From: Lyophyllum atratum
Taxonomy: Eukaryota; Basidiomycota; Agaricomycetes; Agaricales; Lyophyllaceae
Assembly: GCA_014905825.1 (NCBI GenBank)
Contig: JACGCN010000013.1
Coordinates: 1,364,001 to 1,428,000 of the forward strand
DNA length: 64,000 bases
Direction of reading: 5' to 3'
The position numbers and the translations under genes are program-made. Of this stretch, positions 9,888 to 21,269 are shown piece by piece. Every line of letters starts with the position of its first letter. Within the stretch, counting starts at the first letter, position 1. The notes under the pieces are model-generated. The model saw only the letters and a list, made by a program, of their open reading frames with translations. It had not been told where the DNA came from and did not search any database.

Positions 9888-11250
9888 GCTTGAACGATAT
9901 CTCCAGGGCGTCGATGTTCCCGCGCAGGCCGCCGCATTCTATGCCAACAGCTCCCTCCTAGACGTTCGCCGGGCGGCGTCTCTCCCTACAGATAATCGTG
10001 TCCGTGTGCCACGCAAACCACGCAAAGATGCCCACATAGCCCCCTCATCCCTTCGTCCACACGTCCTCGCGAGCGAGCGTGTCATCCATTGGACCACCCC
10101 TCACTCCGTCAAATCTCAGGCCGCCCTCGAAGCCGAGCTTCCCGTGCCCGCAATCGTCAAACTCTTTCAAGTTATGTTATTCTCTCTGGACGAGAATACA
10201 CGTAGCAACTACGGTGCAGGCCTCCTTCGCTTCACCCAATTCTGTGACTCCAACAGCATTCCCGAGCATCAGCGGATGCCGGCATCCGAGTTTCTCATCT
10301 CTGCATTCGCAGCGTCCGCGGCTGGTTCCACCTCAGACAGTACTCTGGGGAACTGGCTGGCTGGCCTTCACTACTGGCACGTCGTCAACGGTGCTCCTTG
10401 GCATAGTTCGGACATGCTTCAACACGTTCGCCGTGGCTTCGCAAAGCTAGTTCCCCCCAGCTCGAAGCGTGCCAAACGCCCTCCCGTCACCATTGAGGCT
10501 CTGACCACACTCAAGTCCGGTTTGGACCTCACCAATTCCTTTGACTCCGCTGTCTGGGCCGTTGCGTCCGTTGCGTTCTGGTCCTGTTGCAGGTCAGTCG
10601 TCATTCTCTTATCCTACTATTTCTTCTTTCTCATTACATATCTTTACAGGCTGGGAGAACTCGTGATTCCGAGCCCAAATCTCTTCAATGCAATCAAGCA
10701 TGTCTCCCGCTCCACCATTCCCATATCCTTCGGCCGCCTTGCAGACGGGACCGAGCACGCCACGTTCCATATTCCTTGGACGAAGACCACCGTGCAGTTA
10801 GGCGCCGACATCTCCGTCACATCTCGCTCTCACGATACATGCCCGATAGCCGCCCTTCGACACCACCTTTCGGTCAATTCCCTCATCCCCACCTCCGCGC
10901 CACTCTTCTCCTTCGAGACCGCTGCCGGAGGTTGGGCGCCTATGACGAGGGATTGGCTCCTTGGCCGTTGCAACGAGGTGTGGGTTGCTGCCGGCCTTCC
11001 TAGCATGCCTGGACATGCCTTCCGCATCGGGGGTGCCACGGAGCTCCTTCTTCAGGGGGTCGATCCTGATATTGTTGCGAAGCAAGGACGCTGGCTGTCC
11101 CGTGCATTCCTCGAGTACTGGCGCCGTATCGAGTCCATCTTACCGCTGTTTATATCCAATGCATCGAATTCTCATCGCGCTCGCAACCTTGAAGGTTCTA
11201 TATCAAATTTCGCACGTAGACATCATATCACCACCTCCAGTAGCATTTAA
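9874..11250 (+). CDS. Tyrosine recombinase (integrase) of YR retrotransposon
   Basis: DNA breaking-rejoining enzyme that would integrate the cDNA copy. The ATG at 9874 overlaps the end of RNase H. The N-terminal SAM-like DNA-binding region includes LFSLDENTRSNYGAGLLRFT. The catalytic residues appear in order: Arg I at the CCR/LGELV junction, the H-x-x-R box GHAFRIGGATELLLQGVD, GRW, and the Tyr of FLEYWRRI. A 57-nt stretch at 10593-10649 begins gtcagt and ends acag; it would encode a hydrophobic insert exactly after Arg I, and removing it restores CCRLGELV as in homologues. Because it is a multiple of three without stops, the unspliced message also stays open. The recombinase itself looks intact. 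Confidence 0.85.
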   Translation: MPPSELERYLQGVDVPAQAAAFYANSSLLDVRRAASLPTDNRVRVPRKPRKDAHIAPSSLRPHVLASERVIHWTTPHSVKSQAALEAELPVPAIVKLFQVMLFSLDENTRSNYGAGLLRFTQFCDSNSIPEHQRMPASEFLISAFAASAAGSTSDSTLGNWLAGLHYWHVVNGAPWHSSDMLQHVRRGFAKLVPPSSKRAKRPPVTIEALTTLKSGLDLTNSFDSAVWAVASVAFWSCCRSVVILLSYYFFFLITYLYRLGELVIPSPNLFNAIKHVSRSTIPISFGRLADGTEHATFHIPWTKTTVQLGADISVTSRSHDTCPIAALRHHLSVNSLIPTSAPLFSFETAAGGWAPMTRDWLLGRCNEVWVAAGLPSMPGHAFRIGGATELLLQGVDPDIVAKQGRWLSRAFLEYWRRIESILPLFISNASNSHRARNLEGSISNFARRHHITTSSSI

Positions 11251-12338
11251 CTTCCCCTCTACAAACTCACATCACCTTCTTGAAATATGATCTTTTACAA
11301 AGTCATTCTAATATCTTGCCCAGCTCTGGTTTGGGTGTGCCCGACTCTGAAGAGACTCGACCGTTGTGAGCTGTGCTCAGGCCATGGTGTAGTCTCGTTT
11401 TTCCTTCAGACTCGTGGTCTGTTTGCGGGACCAACGGGGCACGCTCCGAAGATTCTGATCTCGAGTTTTTCTTTCCTCTCAGAAAGAAACGCGTCAGACG
11501 CGTCTCGAGTTTCTGCCCATCACGTGAATCACGCAACCCGTCGCGTGCTTCTGGGATCTTCAGAATCTTCCCCCCAAACCTTGGAAAATACTATTTGCAA
11601 TATATTTGCAAATCAGATTTTACATTGACTCCTCAGTCATCTAACCAGCGCGACCATACAAAGCCCACATTCTTCGCCCCCGAACCTAAGATAACGCTCA
11701 CGAAAACCCTCGATTGTTCCTGCCCTTCTATCTTAAAATCTCTAAAAGCTTCAAACTTACCCTGCTTCATGGCGTCCTCGAGGACGAGGGCGATTGGGGC
11801 TGCACACCGTCCGTCATACGGCGGCCGCCGTATATCGTATCGAGCGCTTGATGGAGCACCATCAGAGAGCCCTGGATCCTCGACCGCACGGTACGGCATG
11901 CAGCCCTAGAGGCGATGACTTCGAGGTGACAGATCCATCATGCATAATCCCAAACGCGACTTCGACAACGAAGACCTTTCCAAAACACACACCCTCAAGT
12001 TTACCCGGTACATCATCTCCAAGTGTCTCTTCAAATACATTCGATCGCGTCTTTCGCGGTGCACGAGGACGACGCTGCGAATTAATATTCACATACTTAG
12101 TCATCGACATTTTCATTCAAGATCCCTAGACGCCCCCCAAACGTGGCCACATCATGATCACCACGCAAATGTCAATGAAACAGTGACGCCATGGACGGCA
12201 GGCGGCGCGGTTCCATCGTGCCCAGCCAAGTTAAAGGGGTGCAAGCCCGGCTTCTTCTCATTCTCATCCTCATTCTCAATTTCAACTCAATCGCATTCCT
12301 CCCCAGCCCCGTGTCCTCCCAGCCTCACGACGTACTAA
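11251..12338. other. gap after retroelement, no gene recognised
   Basis: No protein family seen. The first few hundred bases probably include the element's 3' untranslated or terminal region. Short imperfect inverted motifs around gacgcgtc lie near 11490-11500. The promoter of the next plus-strand gene lies towards the right end. Confidence 0.5.
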
Positions 12339-13609
12339 ATGTCTCAAGACTCCGGACACCCCTTGTCCCCCACCGCACAAGGCTTCGACGCTCTAGACCT
12401 GCAAAGCCTAGCTCGAGCCACGACGAAGACCTTCGACCGTCTCGCGCCCTTCAGTCAGCTCCGCGACCCGTACGTACCCCCTTCCCCCTCCTCTCCTCAC
12501 TTCTCCTCCCGAACCATCTGATTTAAACTCGGCTACAGATCCTCGCACGACGCGCGCCCCACTGTTCTGAAAACAGTGGACAAAATCAAATCCTACCTCG
12601 CAGCCATCGACACCTCCATCCAAGTCGTGCACGCCGCCTACCAGATGAGCAAGATCGCGTCTTTGCTTTGTTCCACTCCCCTCCCTCTCCCTCTCCCTGT
12701 CCCGGACAAATCGAAAGAAGAGAAGGAACGGGAACGCCAACGACACCTAGAGGAGATGGCGGTGCTGTCCGATGCGGCGTGCGATAAGGCGCACAAGGCG
12801 AGTGAGGTGTTTAAGCAGGTTCAGCAGGATTTCTACCGGGTGCGTCACCCCGTCCCACACCCAGACCTCCGAGGAGACGGGGTCCTAACTTGTATTCCTT
12901 GCTTTATAGATCGCGGCATCAACGAAAGACATGGACGCGACGGTACAGCTCCCCGTCGACCCTGCTCTCCGTGCGTCTCTCCCCCCAAAGAAAGAAAGAG
13001 GATTCATCCTTACTAATGAACCTCCTCCCCTCTCCATCCAGCCACAGTCAAAACCCTCAAAAAACCACTCAAAGACATCGGATCCGACCTCGTCGCCAAC
13101 CTCAGCCTCCTCGCGCACTTCTCGCGGCACCTCTCTGATCTCGCGTCGTGGTGCGCTGGGGTCAAGGCCGGTGTCGCTGCCATGGACGGGAGCGTCGTTC
13201 CCACCGGCACCACAGAGGCAGAGGCAGAGGGAGAGGCGTTGAGAGGGAAGTGGGAGAGGGTGCGTGGGGATTGTTTGGTTTATCATAGTATGGTATGTAC
13301 CACGTTCACCCCCTGGTTCCTCGCCTCCTCTTTTCGGCACCCCCGATTCATTTTCCAGTTCTTTCCTTTCTTGCTCGACAGATCTCGGAAATGCAAGGCC
13401 GGTACGCGGCGATGCTCCCCCTGTCGACCGAGTTGTGGGAGGGGGCGCTGCGCGATGCAAATGCAAATGCGAAGCATGATGATGTTATTCATGAACGGAG
13501 TGGGGCGAGTGCAGGGAGGGAGGATGCGCAGGCCGGCGGAGGGCGCTGGAAGATGTCGAATCTCTTCCGGGATGTCGTTCGGCATCTGGGGTGTCACGCA
13601 TGCATGTAG
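12339..13609 (+). CDS. Helical hypothetical protein, five exons
   Basis: Not recognised. Five exons (12339-12469, 12539-12839, 12910-12970, 13042-13292, 13382-13609) join in phase to 323 residues with canonical GT-AG sites. The protein starts MSQDSGHPLSPTAQGFDALD and is largely alpha-helical: KTVDKIKSYLAAIDTSIQVV, a charged Lys/Glu/Arg coiled-coil-like stretch after the Pro/Leu run, and DIGSDLVANLSLLAHFSRHL in exon 4. There is no signal peptide or membrane segment. It ends HLGCHACM. The consistent phases and hydrophobic periodicity argue that it is a real gene, probably restricted to basidiomycetes. No function is inferred. Confidence 0.7.
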
Positions 13610-14138
13610 GGGGTTATGGATGCTCCGTGGTCCAGGTATGAATGGCTTGGAACCCACATTGTTACTAGATCCATGAAGGATCCAAGCTGCCGTATGTTTC
13701 CGACTTCGCGGGATCCGGAGCGGTGAACTGACATACACTGGCATGGTGGCGGTTTTTCTACCTATTTATTATATTCGATCTACGCTGCTTCTTCCTTCTG
13801 CTACTAGATGCTACCATAGATGTAATCGTAGTAATGCCAAGTTATCCGCTTGCCTGGAAGCACCATTCTAGAGGCCCATACTATGCCATATGCACCCTCC
13901 GAGAAGCTGGTTAGACCGAATTTAGACTCGGAAAGAGCCAATCTAGGTCCGAGACGGCGTCTAGCCTCCCTGAATGATTGCATATTCCCCTAATCCACAG
14001 AAATGCAAGACGTCGCTGAAGCTTAAGAATGTTGTCCATCCAGGGTTGACATCATGATCGCACTCGTCGGTGGCTGTGACATCGCTTCCCAGCTCTAACC
14101 CCCGTATTTAACCTCGCAGCACCTCCGCCTCGTCCAAC

Positions 14139-15200
14139 ATGTCCAGGTATTCGCTTCCCTGGGACAGGACAGGCGCAGCTGCTGCAGATAGTATTTCCAA
14201 GAGATCCCTCGCCTCGACACGTAAATCAACCGCTGCCTTCTTCTACCCGCCCATCACACCCCCGCCGACCTCCTCCAACCAAGTTGAAGCCATGTCTGAG
14301 CCGCTCGTCCCGCCCTCTCCACGCACCCCGCCCCCGCTCCCTCCGCACCCGTACCAGACTTATGCAGCTGGGTCGTACGCCACGACGCCCCACTCACAGA
14401 CCCAACTAACCCCCGGTCGCTACCCCAACACCATCTCGACGGGCTCATCCACCGATGGGGACGCCGACAAGGTATCGCATAACACTGTCCAGCCGACCTA
14501 CGTCATCCACCACCACCATCACCACCACCACTCCCCGGCCCACGCAGACTCCCGCCGGCTTCCTCCCCAGCCCCAGCACCAGCCCGCAGTCCCACCCTCA
14601 CGCAACTTACCACCCACACCTCACCTCCGTAAATCCCGCCCGCTCTTCCTTCTGATCCTCTTCCTCCCGCTCCCGCCCTTACTCTCCGTCCTGTACCTCC
14701 TCGTCGGCCACAAAATCCTCGTCCACGCCTCTCCCTCTCCCACCCCCTCCCTCCTCTCCTCCGCCAGCGCAGCCGCAACAGGCGGCTCCATCCTCTCCCT
14801 CCCTCTCTACCTCCTCCTCTACCTCCTCCTCCTCTCCTCCCCTCCCAATAGCAGCACAGGTCCCACCCGCACCGCCCACGAAGACTTCTTCGACGACTCC
14901 GACTCCCACACCACCCGGACCCGCACCCGCTTCACCACTCTCGCGACCTACGCCGCGTGTGGGGTGCTTGTGCTTGGTGTCGGCGGCGCGGCGGGCGCGC
15001 TGGGGGTGACGTGCCTCGCGCGGGAGGGGGTGGGGATGCTCGGGCCGGGAAAGGCGGCGGAGGCGGGGGTTGTGGGGGGGTTGGTGCTGTGGGCGGGGGT
15101 GCTGGTTGTATGCGCGGTTGGGGCGGGGGTGTGGTGGGTTTTGAGCTTGAGCTTGGGGCGGGGGAGGAGGGTAAGGGAGGATGGGTTGGGGAAGGGTTAG
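14139..15200 (+). CDS. Four-TM membrane protein with Pro-rich, His-rich N-terminus
   Basis: Not recognised as a known family. A single exon of 353 residues. Residues 1-165 are rich in Pro, Ser and Thr and include a run of eight His after TVQPTYVI. Four hydrophobic segments follow: PLFLLILFLPLPPLLSVLYL, the SLPLYLLLYLLLLS region, TYAACGVLVLGVGGAAGALG, and LVLWAGVLVVCAVGAGVWWV. An acidic loop EDFFDDSDSH separates the second and third. The tail is basic. The coding strand is C-rich in the first half and changes abruptly to G-rich after about 14950. It could be a plasma-membrane or vacuolar protein; the His run could bind metal, but nothing else supports transport. Confidence 0.7.
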   Translation: MSRYSLPWDRTGAAAADSISKRSLASTRKSTAAFFYPPITPPPTSSNQVEAMSEPLVPPSPRTPPPLPPHPYQTYAAGSYATTPHSQTQLTPGRYPNTISTGSSTDGDADKVSHNTVQPTYVIHHHHHHHHSPAHADSRRLPPQPQHQPAVPPSRNLPPTPHLRKSRPLFLLILFLPLPPLLSVLYLLVGHKILVHASPSPTPSLLSSASAAATGGSILSLPLYLLLYLLLLSSPPNSSTGPTRTAHEDFFDDSDSHTTRTRTRFTTLATYAACGVLVLGVGGAAGALGVTCLAREGVGMLGPGKAAEAGVVGGLVLWAGVLVVCAVGAGVWWVLSLSLGRGRRVREDGLGKG

Positions 15201-16185
15201 GGCCCGTTTTTGATCTTTTTTGGTTCTTCTTTTTGGTTTTTTGGTTTTTTGGTTCGGGGCCATAGATCTAGTCATGGACAGGTACTTATGTTTTGCTTTT
15301 CGTCCTCCACGTCGAGTCCCACGCTGATTGAAATTCTGCAGTCACGTCCAGACCTTGCGCTACGACGAACGAAAATGTATACACTCAATGTTGTAATCCA
15401 CACTAAAACCCTCACGACATCTCGGTGCCGACCCCGCTTCCATTCCCTGCGCCCGGCTCTCGCGACCTAGCATCCAATACAGGGAGACTAACCGCATCTC
15501 CCTCCGCGTACCCCCTTTCCAGACGCGCACCACATGCCGCAATGAATGTACATGTACTATGTACTATTACATGTACCATACAGCCTGTATATCCAACTCG
15601 CAGGTACCATCGAATCTCAACGCATACATGCACTCACGCTCTCGACTCGCCTCCTCCCCTCCTACATACCCCTGTGCTCGTTCCCTCATACCCATGTCGT
15701 AATCAATTATTATGTCGATTCCCAGAACTCTCAATTCCGAAGAGTGCAGCACAGGAATTTTGTTCTCCGCATGCGTTTGACATAGGCATCATGATCATGA
15801 GTAGATGTATCGCCCGTCGGGAGCTCACGGTCAGTACTTTGTAACCACTTCCTTTCTTCGCTCCACAGAAGGTTCAAGTCCGACGTACCTTTCCAAACCG
15901 TATAGGAAATCCGCGACGTTCATTCACTGACAGTCCGCCACTTCCTCCCGAACTCAAGCTTGTATGTCTCTTTCTGTTCTGCCTCTAGCGTCTGGATCCC
16001 CGGCCTTATCCTCAGCGCTTGTACTTACAACGCAAGGCGCCTAACCTCCAAGACTTGGACATTCTCGGCGGCAAAATGCAGTGCTTGCCCACGAGACTGC
16101 TGTGAAGCCTCCTGAGCACCTACGCCTGCTTTTATTCCCTAGAGCCCCCTACTCGTACACAAACACTCATCTCCCCCAACCCCCA
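15201..16185. other. intergenic; T/G-rich tract at start
   Basis: The first 60 bases after the stop are a T/G-rich low-complexity tract (repeated ttttttgg or tttggttt), which may help 3' end formation. The rest shows no recognisable gene. The last few hundred bases should contain the promoter of the following plus-strand gene. Confidence 0.5.
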
Positions 16186-17022
16186 ATGGCGAGACTCAGC
16201 AAGCGATGGAAAGCCCTCAAGCCCCGGACTTCAGCTACCAGCGCAGACATCGCAAGGACATGCCTCGTTGCGCTGAACGAATCCGCAGACGCTTTCCCCC
16301 CTTTGAGAAGCGTCACTGGTGGGGTACTGGCAGTGTGGAATGCAGCTGAGGTGAGCATCCATCATCGCTAACTCGATCGAATACCTTCCTCATGCTTCGA
16401 CCATCCAGCGCGCAAAGACAGCACAGAAGAAGGCCCGGGCTATCGCCAACCGCTGCTACGAGATTCTAGGGATCCTCGCTGATTCCACTGCTGATCCATC
16501 CAACATCTCGTCCGAGATGGGGGCCAGCATCCATACGTTCACGATGTACGTCGAGCCCCACTCCGTCCTCCCTGCACACTGATTTACTTCTGTCCTCGTG
16601 CAGACTCCTGGAGGATATATGCCGGGAGATGGAGCCATTGCAGAAGCGATCTCGCCGCTTTTTCGTCCTACACCTGAATCGCCACGCAGACGAGCTTGAT
16701 GGGTTCGGCCAGCGCTTGGACGCGGCGCACCAGAGTTTTATGGTAGGTCCCGTTCATTCTTCTACTACGTGACGCATGCTCATGACTTTTGTGCAGCTGG
16801 CTGCTGCTTTGCGCACGGAGAAAATTCAATTTGATATTCGATGCGATGTTGCTGGCGTGTCTGACAAATTGGAACTTATTGTACGTCTTCGAATCCTCTT
16901 GATTGAGGTATGTGTATGGAGTTATTAATCGATGCCACGCACAGCATTGCGATGTTCGCGTTCTTCGAGGGGCTGTGCGCTTTTTTTTTTATCACCATCC
17001 AATCCAGATTCGGGGCTGTTGA
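16186..17022 (+). CDS. Orphan NLR-type N-terminal (MLKL/HeLo-like) helical domain
   Basis: Resembles the N-terminal four-helix domain that precedes NACHT or NB-ARC in many Agaricomycete NLR-like proteins and is related to MLKL/HeLo-type bundles. Five exons (16186-16350, 16409-16545, 16604-16742, 16797-16880, 16945-17022) join in phase to about 200 residues. Visible blocks are ARTCLVALNESADAFPPLRS, GGVLAVWNAAE, RAKTAQKKARAIANRCYEIL, LLEDICREMEPLQKRS and FVLHLNRHADELDGFGQRLD. The reading stops soon after DKLELIHCDVRVLRG, shortly after the domain, in an exon with a run of ten T. No P-loop or repeat domain follows in the next 1.4 kb. It may be a stand-alone effector or adaptor, or a truncated NLR. 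Domain similarity is recalled, not searched. Confidence 0.65.
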
Positions 17023-18474
17023 GATAGGACTTGCCTAGACCCGAGGGAAGGTCCTCGATATGATAAGTTTCCTTATATGGCCTTTTACTATATTTAGAAG
17101 TCTCGCTTATTCGTTACGCCATGGCGCAGAGCGTCGTGGTGTGTTTCTATTCAGTTTGCCGCTCGTTATTTACCAGTCTTTACCAGAACTCTATCTCACG
17201 ATCGTATATCTACCTAGTACACAGAAAAAGGGCACCCTTAGTCGTCTAACACATTGTGTTGGACTCTAAGGTCCCTCTAGTAGGAGGCCACGCAGGGAAT
17301 TGGCAGTGAATAGGAGCGGGAAATTTAGCTATGAACTTGCTGGCATGACTGGTAACCTAGTCGACTTCAAATTCACGTTACCGCGCGGCAGCGGTTACTG
17401 CTTTGGTCTCTGACTAGTAGGTTACGTGTCTATTACCAGGAACATCTAAGCATGGAGGTTCAAGCTGTGTGAGACGACCCTGATCGACATTCCCTATAGG
17501 CCCGTACTTGAAAGGACCTCGTATACGAACATCGTGAAGATTAACTTTTGGTGGACTCTACAGCCGCAAATTACGTTGAATTATAAACATGGGCATCACG
17601 TTGGGTATCCATTACCTGCATTGTTCCATGAGTGTGAAGGTTCTGATTCTGAAGCAAATTTGGAATATCTTATCTATCAAGCAAACCTTCCGAACCCCGG
17701 AAGAACGATGGTTAGATGCTGATTTTTAAGGGATTTGAAGTTACCGCTGAAGACCTGCGGGCCAGTCATGGTACCATCTTATCTTATCTAATCCTTCTAT
17801 CTCTTTCCCATCCGATTCGCCATGATGTTCCCCATTCCCAGTAGATCTGTACGCAGGGAAGAGTCGTCCTCACGCCTGGCGTATCACGAAGTCTGCACCA
17901 TTTAGCCTATGCTACGCTGAGTACTCAACCAAATTTCATCTCCCCCATGTTGCGTTTCACGTTCAGGCCTTGATCGACTTTCGCTCCCTTTTCAATCCGC
18001 GGCCAGTCAAGGACTATAGCCTGCACTTCTTGTCCTTAGAACTCAGAGTTCCTCTAGAAGTGTATAGGCTGTACGTACCCACTTGATCTCGATTTATCAA
18101 TGTGATCGGGGATGAGAGGACTGTACATGCAAGGTAACATCAGTGTGAAAACAATCCCGTGAATTTCATCTGAAGAGAGGAATTTCTAACGCTCTACTTA
18201 GAGACCGTGATCCTTATCTGTCATAGCGGACAATTCGTACAATCAGTAAAGCTGGACGATGAGGAAGAGGGCTGGGTCAGGGCAAGGAACGATTTGAGGG
18301 TCCAAATGCAGCCGGGCCGGTTTCTGGCGACTATTTTAAGCATATGTCATCGTTGAGCATGTTCCACTGTTGAGGCAATGACCTGTGCGGCTGACTCCAC
18401 TCCCTTTCTCTCCTATACTACGACCTCTCCATTAATCGATATACCCTTCCTCCCTTCGCAGCCTTGTGGCTGAC
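17023..18474. other. intergenic, no gene recognised
   Basis: 1.45 kb without a convincing reading frame. If the upstream gene is a truncated NLR, this is where the NACHT part would be expected; no P-loop motif or WD/ankyrin-like sequence was seen in any frame. The right end should contain the promoter of the GH105-like gene. Confidence 0.55.
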
Positions 18475-20137
18475 ATGTCCACAACACGATGCTCTCACAC
18501 ATTCCTCACCTACTGCGCATTTTTCGTTCTCCTGTTTCCGATAGTGTCTACGCAAAATCTCACTAGTGCTCAGCTAGGGCAGGTGAGCGCTCGTCTGGCA
18601 GAGAGCGCCAAATTGAGGTGTGCATGCTTCAACCATCCTCCACCTGTAAAACCCTCAACTGAGTCACAGCTGGGAACTCGGTACACGCGCACAAGCTATA
18701 ATATCGCTGAACGCGACAGCCTACTCTGCTCTATCTCCCAAAACACCCCTTCCACCTCCATCATCCGTCCCAGATAACCTATCATCAGCGCTCGAGCCTG
18801 TCTTCGCGATCGCCCAAACCACCGTCGCCGGCCGTGCTTCATCGAACAAAAATATCACTGGCCCACAACCTCTGATGCAGGATGGGAGTGCTGCAGACCC
18901 CGCCTCCATTGGCTTCGCAGTGGTGCTCGCAAACTGGACGAAACAAAGTGGGGGAGACTACGCCGGGGCGGCGAAGGACCAGATGGACTTTCTTCAATTC
19001 CAGGTGCCCCGGACGAGCGATGGTGCGATATCGCACCGCGTGTCCCAGGTACAACTTTGGTGCGTTTGGCAGTTCGATGAGTATCTTTAGACGAAGGGGA
19101 CCCTGTCGACCCTTCAGGGATAATTCTTCCCTCAGTTCTTGTGTCCTTCGGGTCCCAAAATAACCAACGCGTCTTTTTCGCCGTTTCCTCATCATCTTTC
19201 TCAATGTTTATCTCAATGTTTACTAACTATCTTCATTTCATTCAGGAGTGACTTCGTGTATATGGTCCCACCGTTCTTTGCGTACTACGGCGTCATAACA
19301 CAAAATCGCACCCTCCTCGTCCAAGCCCACGATCAGATCAAGCTCTACCGCTCTTACCTTCGTGACGCATCAGCAGGAAACCTCTGGAAACACGTACTCT
19401 TAGGCATGAGCGACAATGATGAGGGCCACTGGTCGACGGGTATGCTCCTCTCATCGATTGAAGCTTTAACCTATCCTTAATCGCGAAAAAATAATCAGGA
19501 AACGCCTGGGCAGCAGCAGGGATGCTCCGCGTCCTAGGGACGATCCAGAACTCGCAATACGCCAACACCCTCAAGAATGAGCAAAATGATCTGGCGACCT
19601 GGATCAAAGAGATTCACGGGGGGATGTATCCCCACCTCGTGCGTTCCTCCCTCCCATGCTCTTCTACCATCACCTGATGAGTCCCCCTCCTAGGACTCCC
19701 AATCCAGCCTCTTCCCCAACTACGCCTCCCAGCCCCCAACAGCGCCCGGAAACTTCCTCGACGCCGCCTCCACCGCCCTCCTCGCCAGCACCGTCTACCG
19801 CTTCTCCCTCCTCTGGGGCGACCACTCCCACCTCCCCGTCGCCGAGCGCTCACGCAAGGCCCTGTTCGCCTCCACCAGCGCCCCCAACATGTCCCTCGCG
19901 CACATCGACGCCAACGGCTGGCTCACCCCCGTCGTGAACCCGCACGCCTATCGCGAGCAGGGCCAGGAGAGTGCGGAGGGGCAGGCGTTTGTGGTTGAGC
20001 TGGAGGCGGCGTGGAGGGATTGGGTCGCGGATGGGGCGAAGGGCGCGAATGGGGCGGTGCGGGTGAGGGGGGAGGTGGGGTTGCGTGGGTGGATGTCGGT
20101 CGCGCTCGGCACGTTCTCGGGCATGCTGCTCGTTTGA
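18475..20137 (+). CDS. GH105/GH88-type unsaturated rhamnogalacturonyl hydrolase
   Basis: Six-hairpin glycosidase of the YteR/GH105 type, which removes unsaturated uronic acid ends from rhamnogalacturonan or related glycans. ATG 18475 gives a signal peptide (THFLTYCAFFVLL-like core: TFLTYCAFFVLLFPIVSTQ), so the enzyme should be secreted. Exons read ITGPQPLMQDGSAADPASIG, DGAISHRVSQVQLW, then SDFVYMVPPFFAYYGV, GMSDNDEGHWSTG across an intron into NAWAAAGMLRVLGTIQNS, WIKEIHGGMYPHL, FLDAASTALLASTVYRFS and AHIDANGWLTPVVNPHAY. The end EGQAFVVELEAAWRDW and GTFSGMLLV matches the usual C-terminus. At least five introns. The reading is continuous across the introns, and length is normal for the family. 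Substrate is inferred from the family only. Confidence 0.85.
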
Positions 20138-21269
20138 GGTCTAGAGTTTTTTTTTGATGATGATATATACCCCTGCTAGTTAGATGCTGCTTCAAGGATA
20201 CGGACAGTGCTAGACTTTGAGCCTCTGCCGTGTGGACTTGGGCTTGTTATTTATGATAATTGTTATTTTACCTACTGGTTATCTGTAGTAATCGTTTTTG
20301 CTATTAGGTGTTTTTGGACACCATTCGCATTCTTGCAATGAGGGTTCCAGTCATTTAGAGTTCCGTGTTTCTTGACTTGCGTTTTCGGACCCTACAAATG
20401 CAGCCATCGCGCACCGCTAGACGAGCGACTCTTTTCCCAATCGTTGTTCGGAACCCTTGGTGGACTTATGACATGGTACGGTACTGTACTAACCATCGAT
20501 ATATCGTCACCGGCCTAATCTTCAACGTATTTTAGGTGCGCTTCTGGAGACAATCACATCGCTGTACTGAACCTCTTTCAACATGCCCTTTTCACCCTGC
20601 CAACCCTTTTTTCTGGTCCATGCTCCTCGAGGAAGGCAGCATTCTTCGCGCCCCAGTTTTTTATCTGATCCCGGTATCACTTGAATCCGCAATACCTCGG
20701 ACCTTCATTAAAGTGGCACCGTATGTACTCTCGCATCTTGTGTGGCTTTATCAAGACGCGGGGACCCACAAATGATCCCGGGAACTGCAGGCTTCGTCGT
20801 CGACCTGCAGTGGGGACTTGCGTTAGCAGTTCCTACATCTGACGAGCGAGGCAGAACAGACGCTACCTGCATTAAGGGGTCCAAAGTCAGCTCCTCGATA
20901 GTCTGGGGGCCCGCGTTGGATAACACATGTATATGTGCCTTATACCTGGGCGACCTGCGACGATCGCACTGGAACGTCGACGACGATCTCCCCAATCGGG
21001 CTTCAGGTAAGGCGCGATACGTCGTGCCAAAAATACGTATCCTAATTGTTTTTCAAAGTTCTATGAAGCCGATTCACACAATTTTCGACTAATAGGGATA
21101 AATCAGTGAGCGTAGAATTACATGCCGAGGAGTGTATCGTAATGCATTACCTCGAAGTAGGTATACGAGGTGTCAATAGTAAGTTGTGGGTGCAGGTATA
21201 TACATATGGGTCATCTTAGAGCCTGTGTGCATGTTAAAATAGCTCATGCTTCCAATTGCTGGCCAAAAC
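20138..21269. other. intergenic between convergent genes
   Basis: Lies between the 3' ends of a plus-strand and a minus-strand gene. A T8 tract shortly after the GH105-like stop, near 20147-20154, may lie in its 3' untranslated region. Open frames at 20536-21092 show no family resemblance. Confidence 0.5.

Larger units (their letters stand above)
6293..11250 (+). mobile_element. tyrosine-recombinase (DIRS-like) retrotransposon, decayed
   Basis: Gag with zinc knuckles, reverse transcriptase, RNase H and a tyrosine recombinase follow in order on one strand. That order defines YR retrotransposons (DIRS/Ngaro/PAT group), which integrate with a tyrosine recombinase instead of a DDE integrase. The coding parts overlap in different frames: gag and pol overlap at 7269-7621, and the RNase H stop (9885-9887) overlaps the recombinase ATG (9874). 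The reverse transcriptase and RNase H frames do not match, and no terminal repeats were found, so the copy is probably inactive. Two apparent introns (8238-8676 and 10593-10649) interrupt the reverse transcriptase and recombinase. Confidence 0.85.

Noticed and set aside
12885..13466. 193-residue minus-strand frame over the helical protein gene
   Set aside because: The plus strand has five phase-consistent exons here; the antisense frame crosses their introns.
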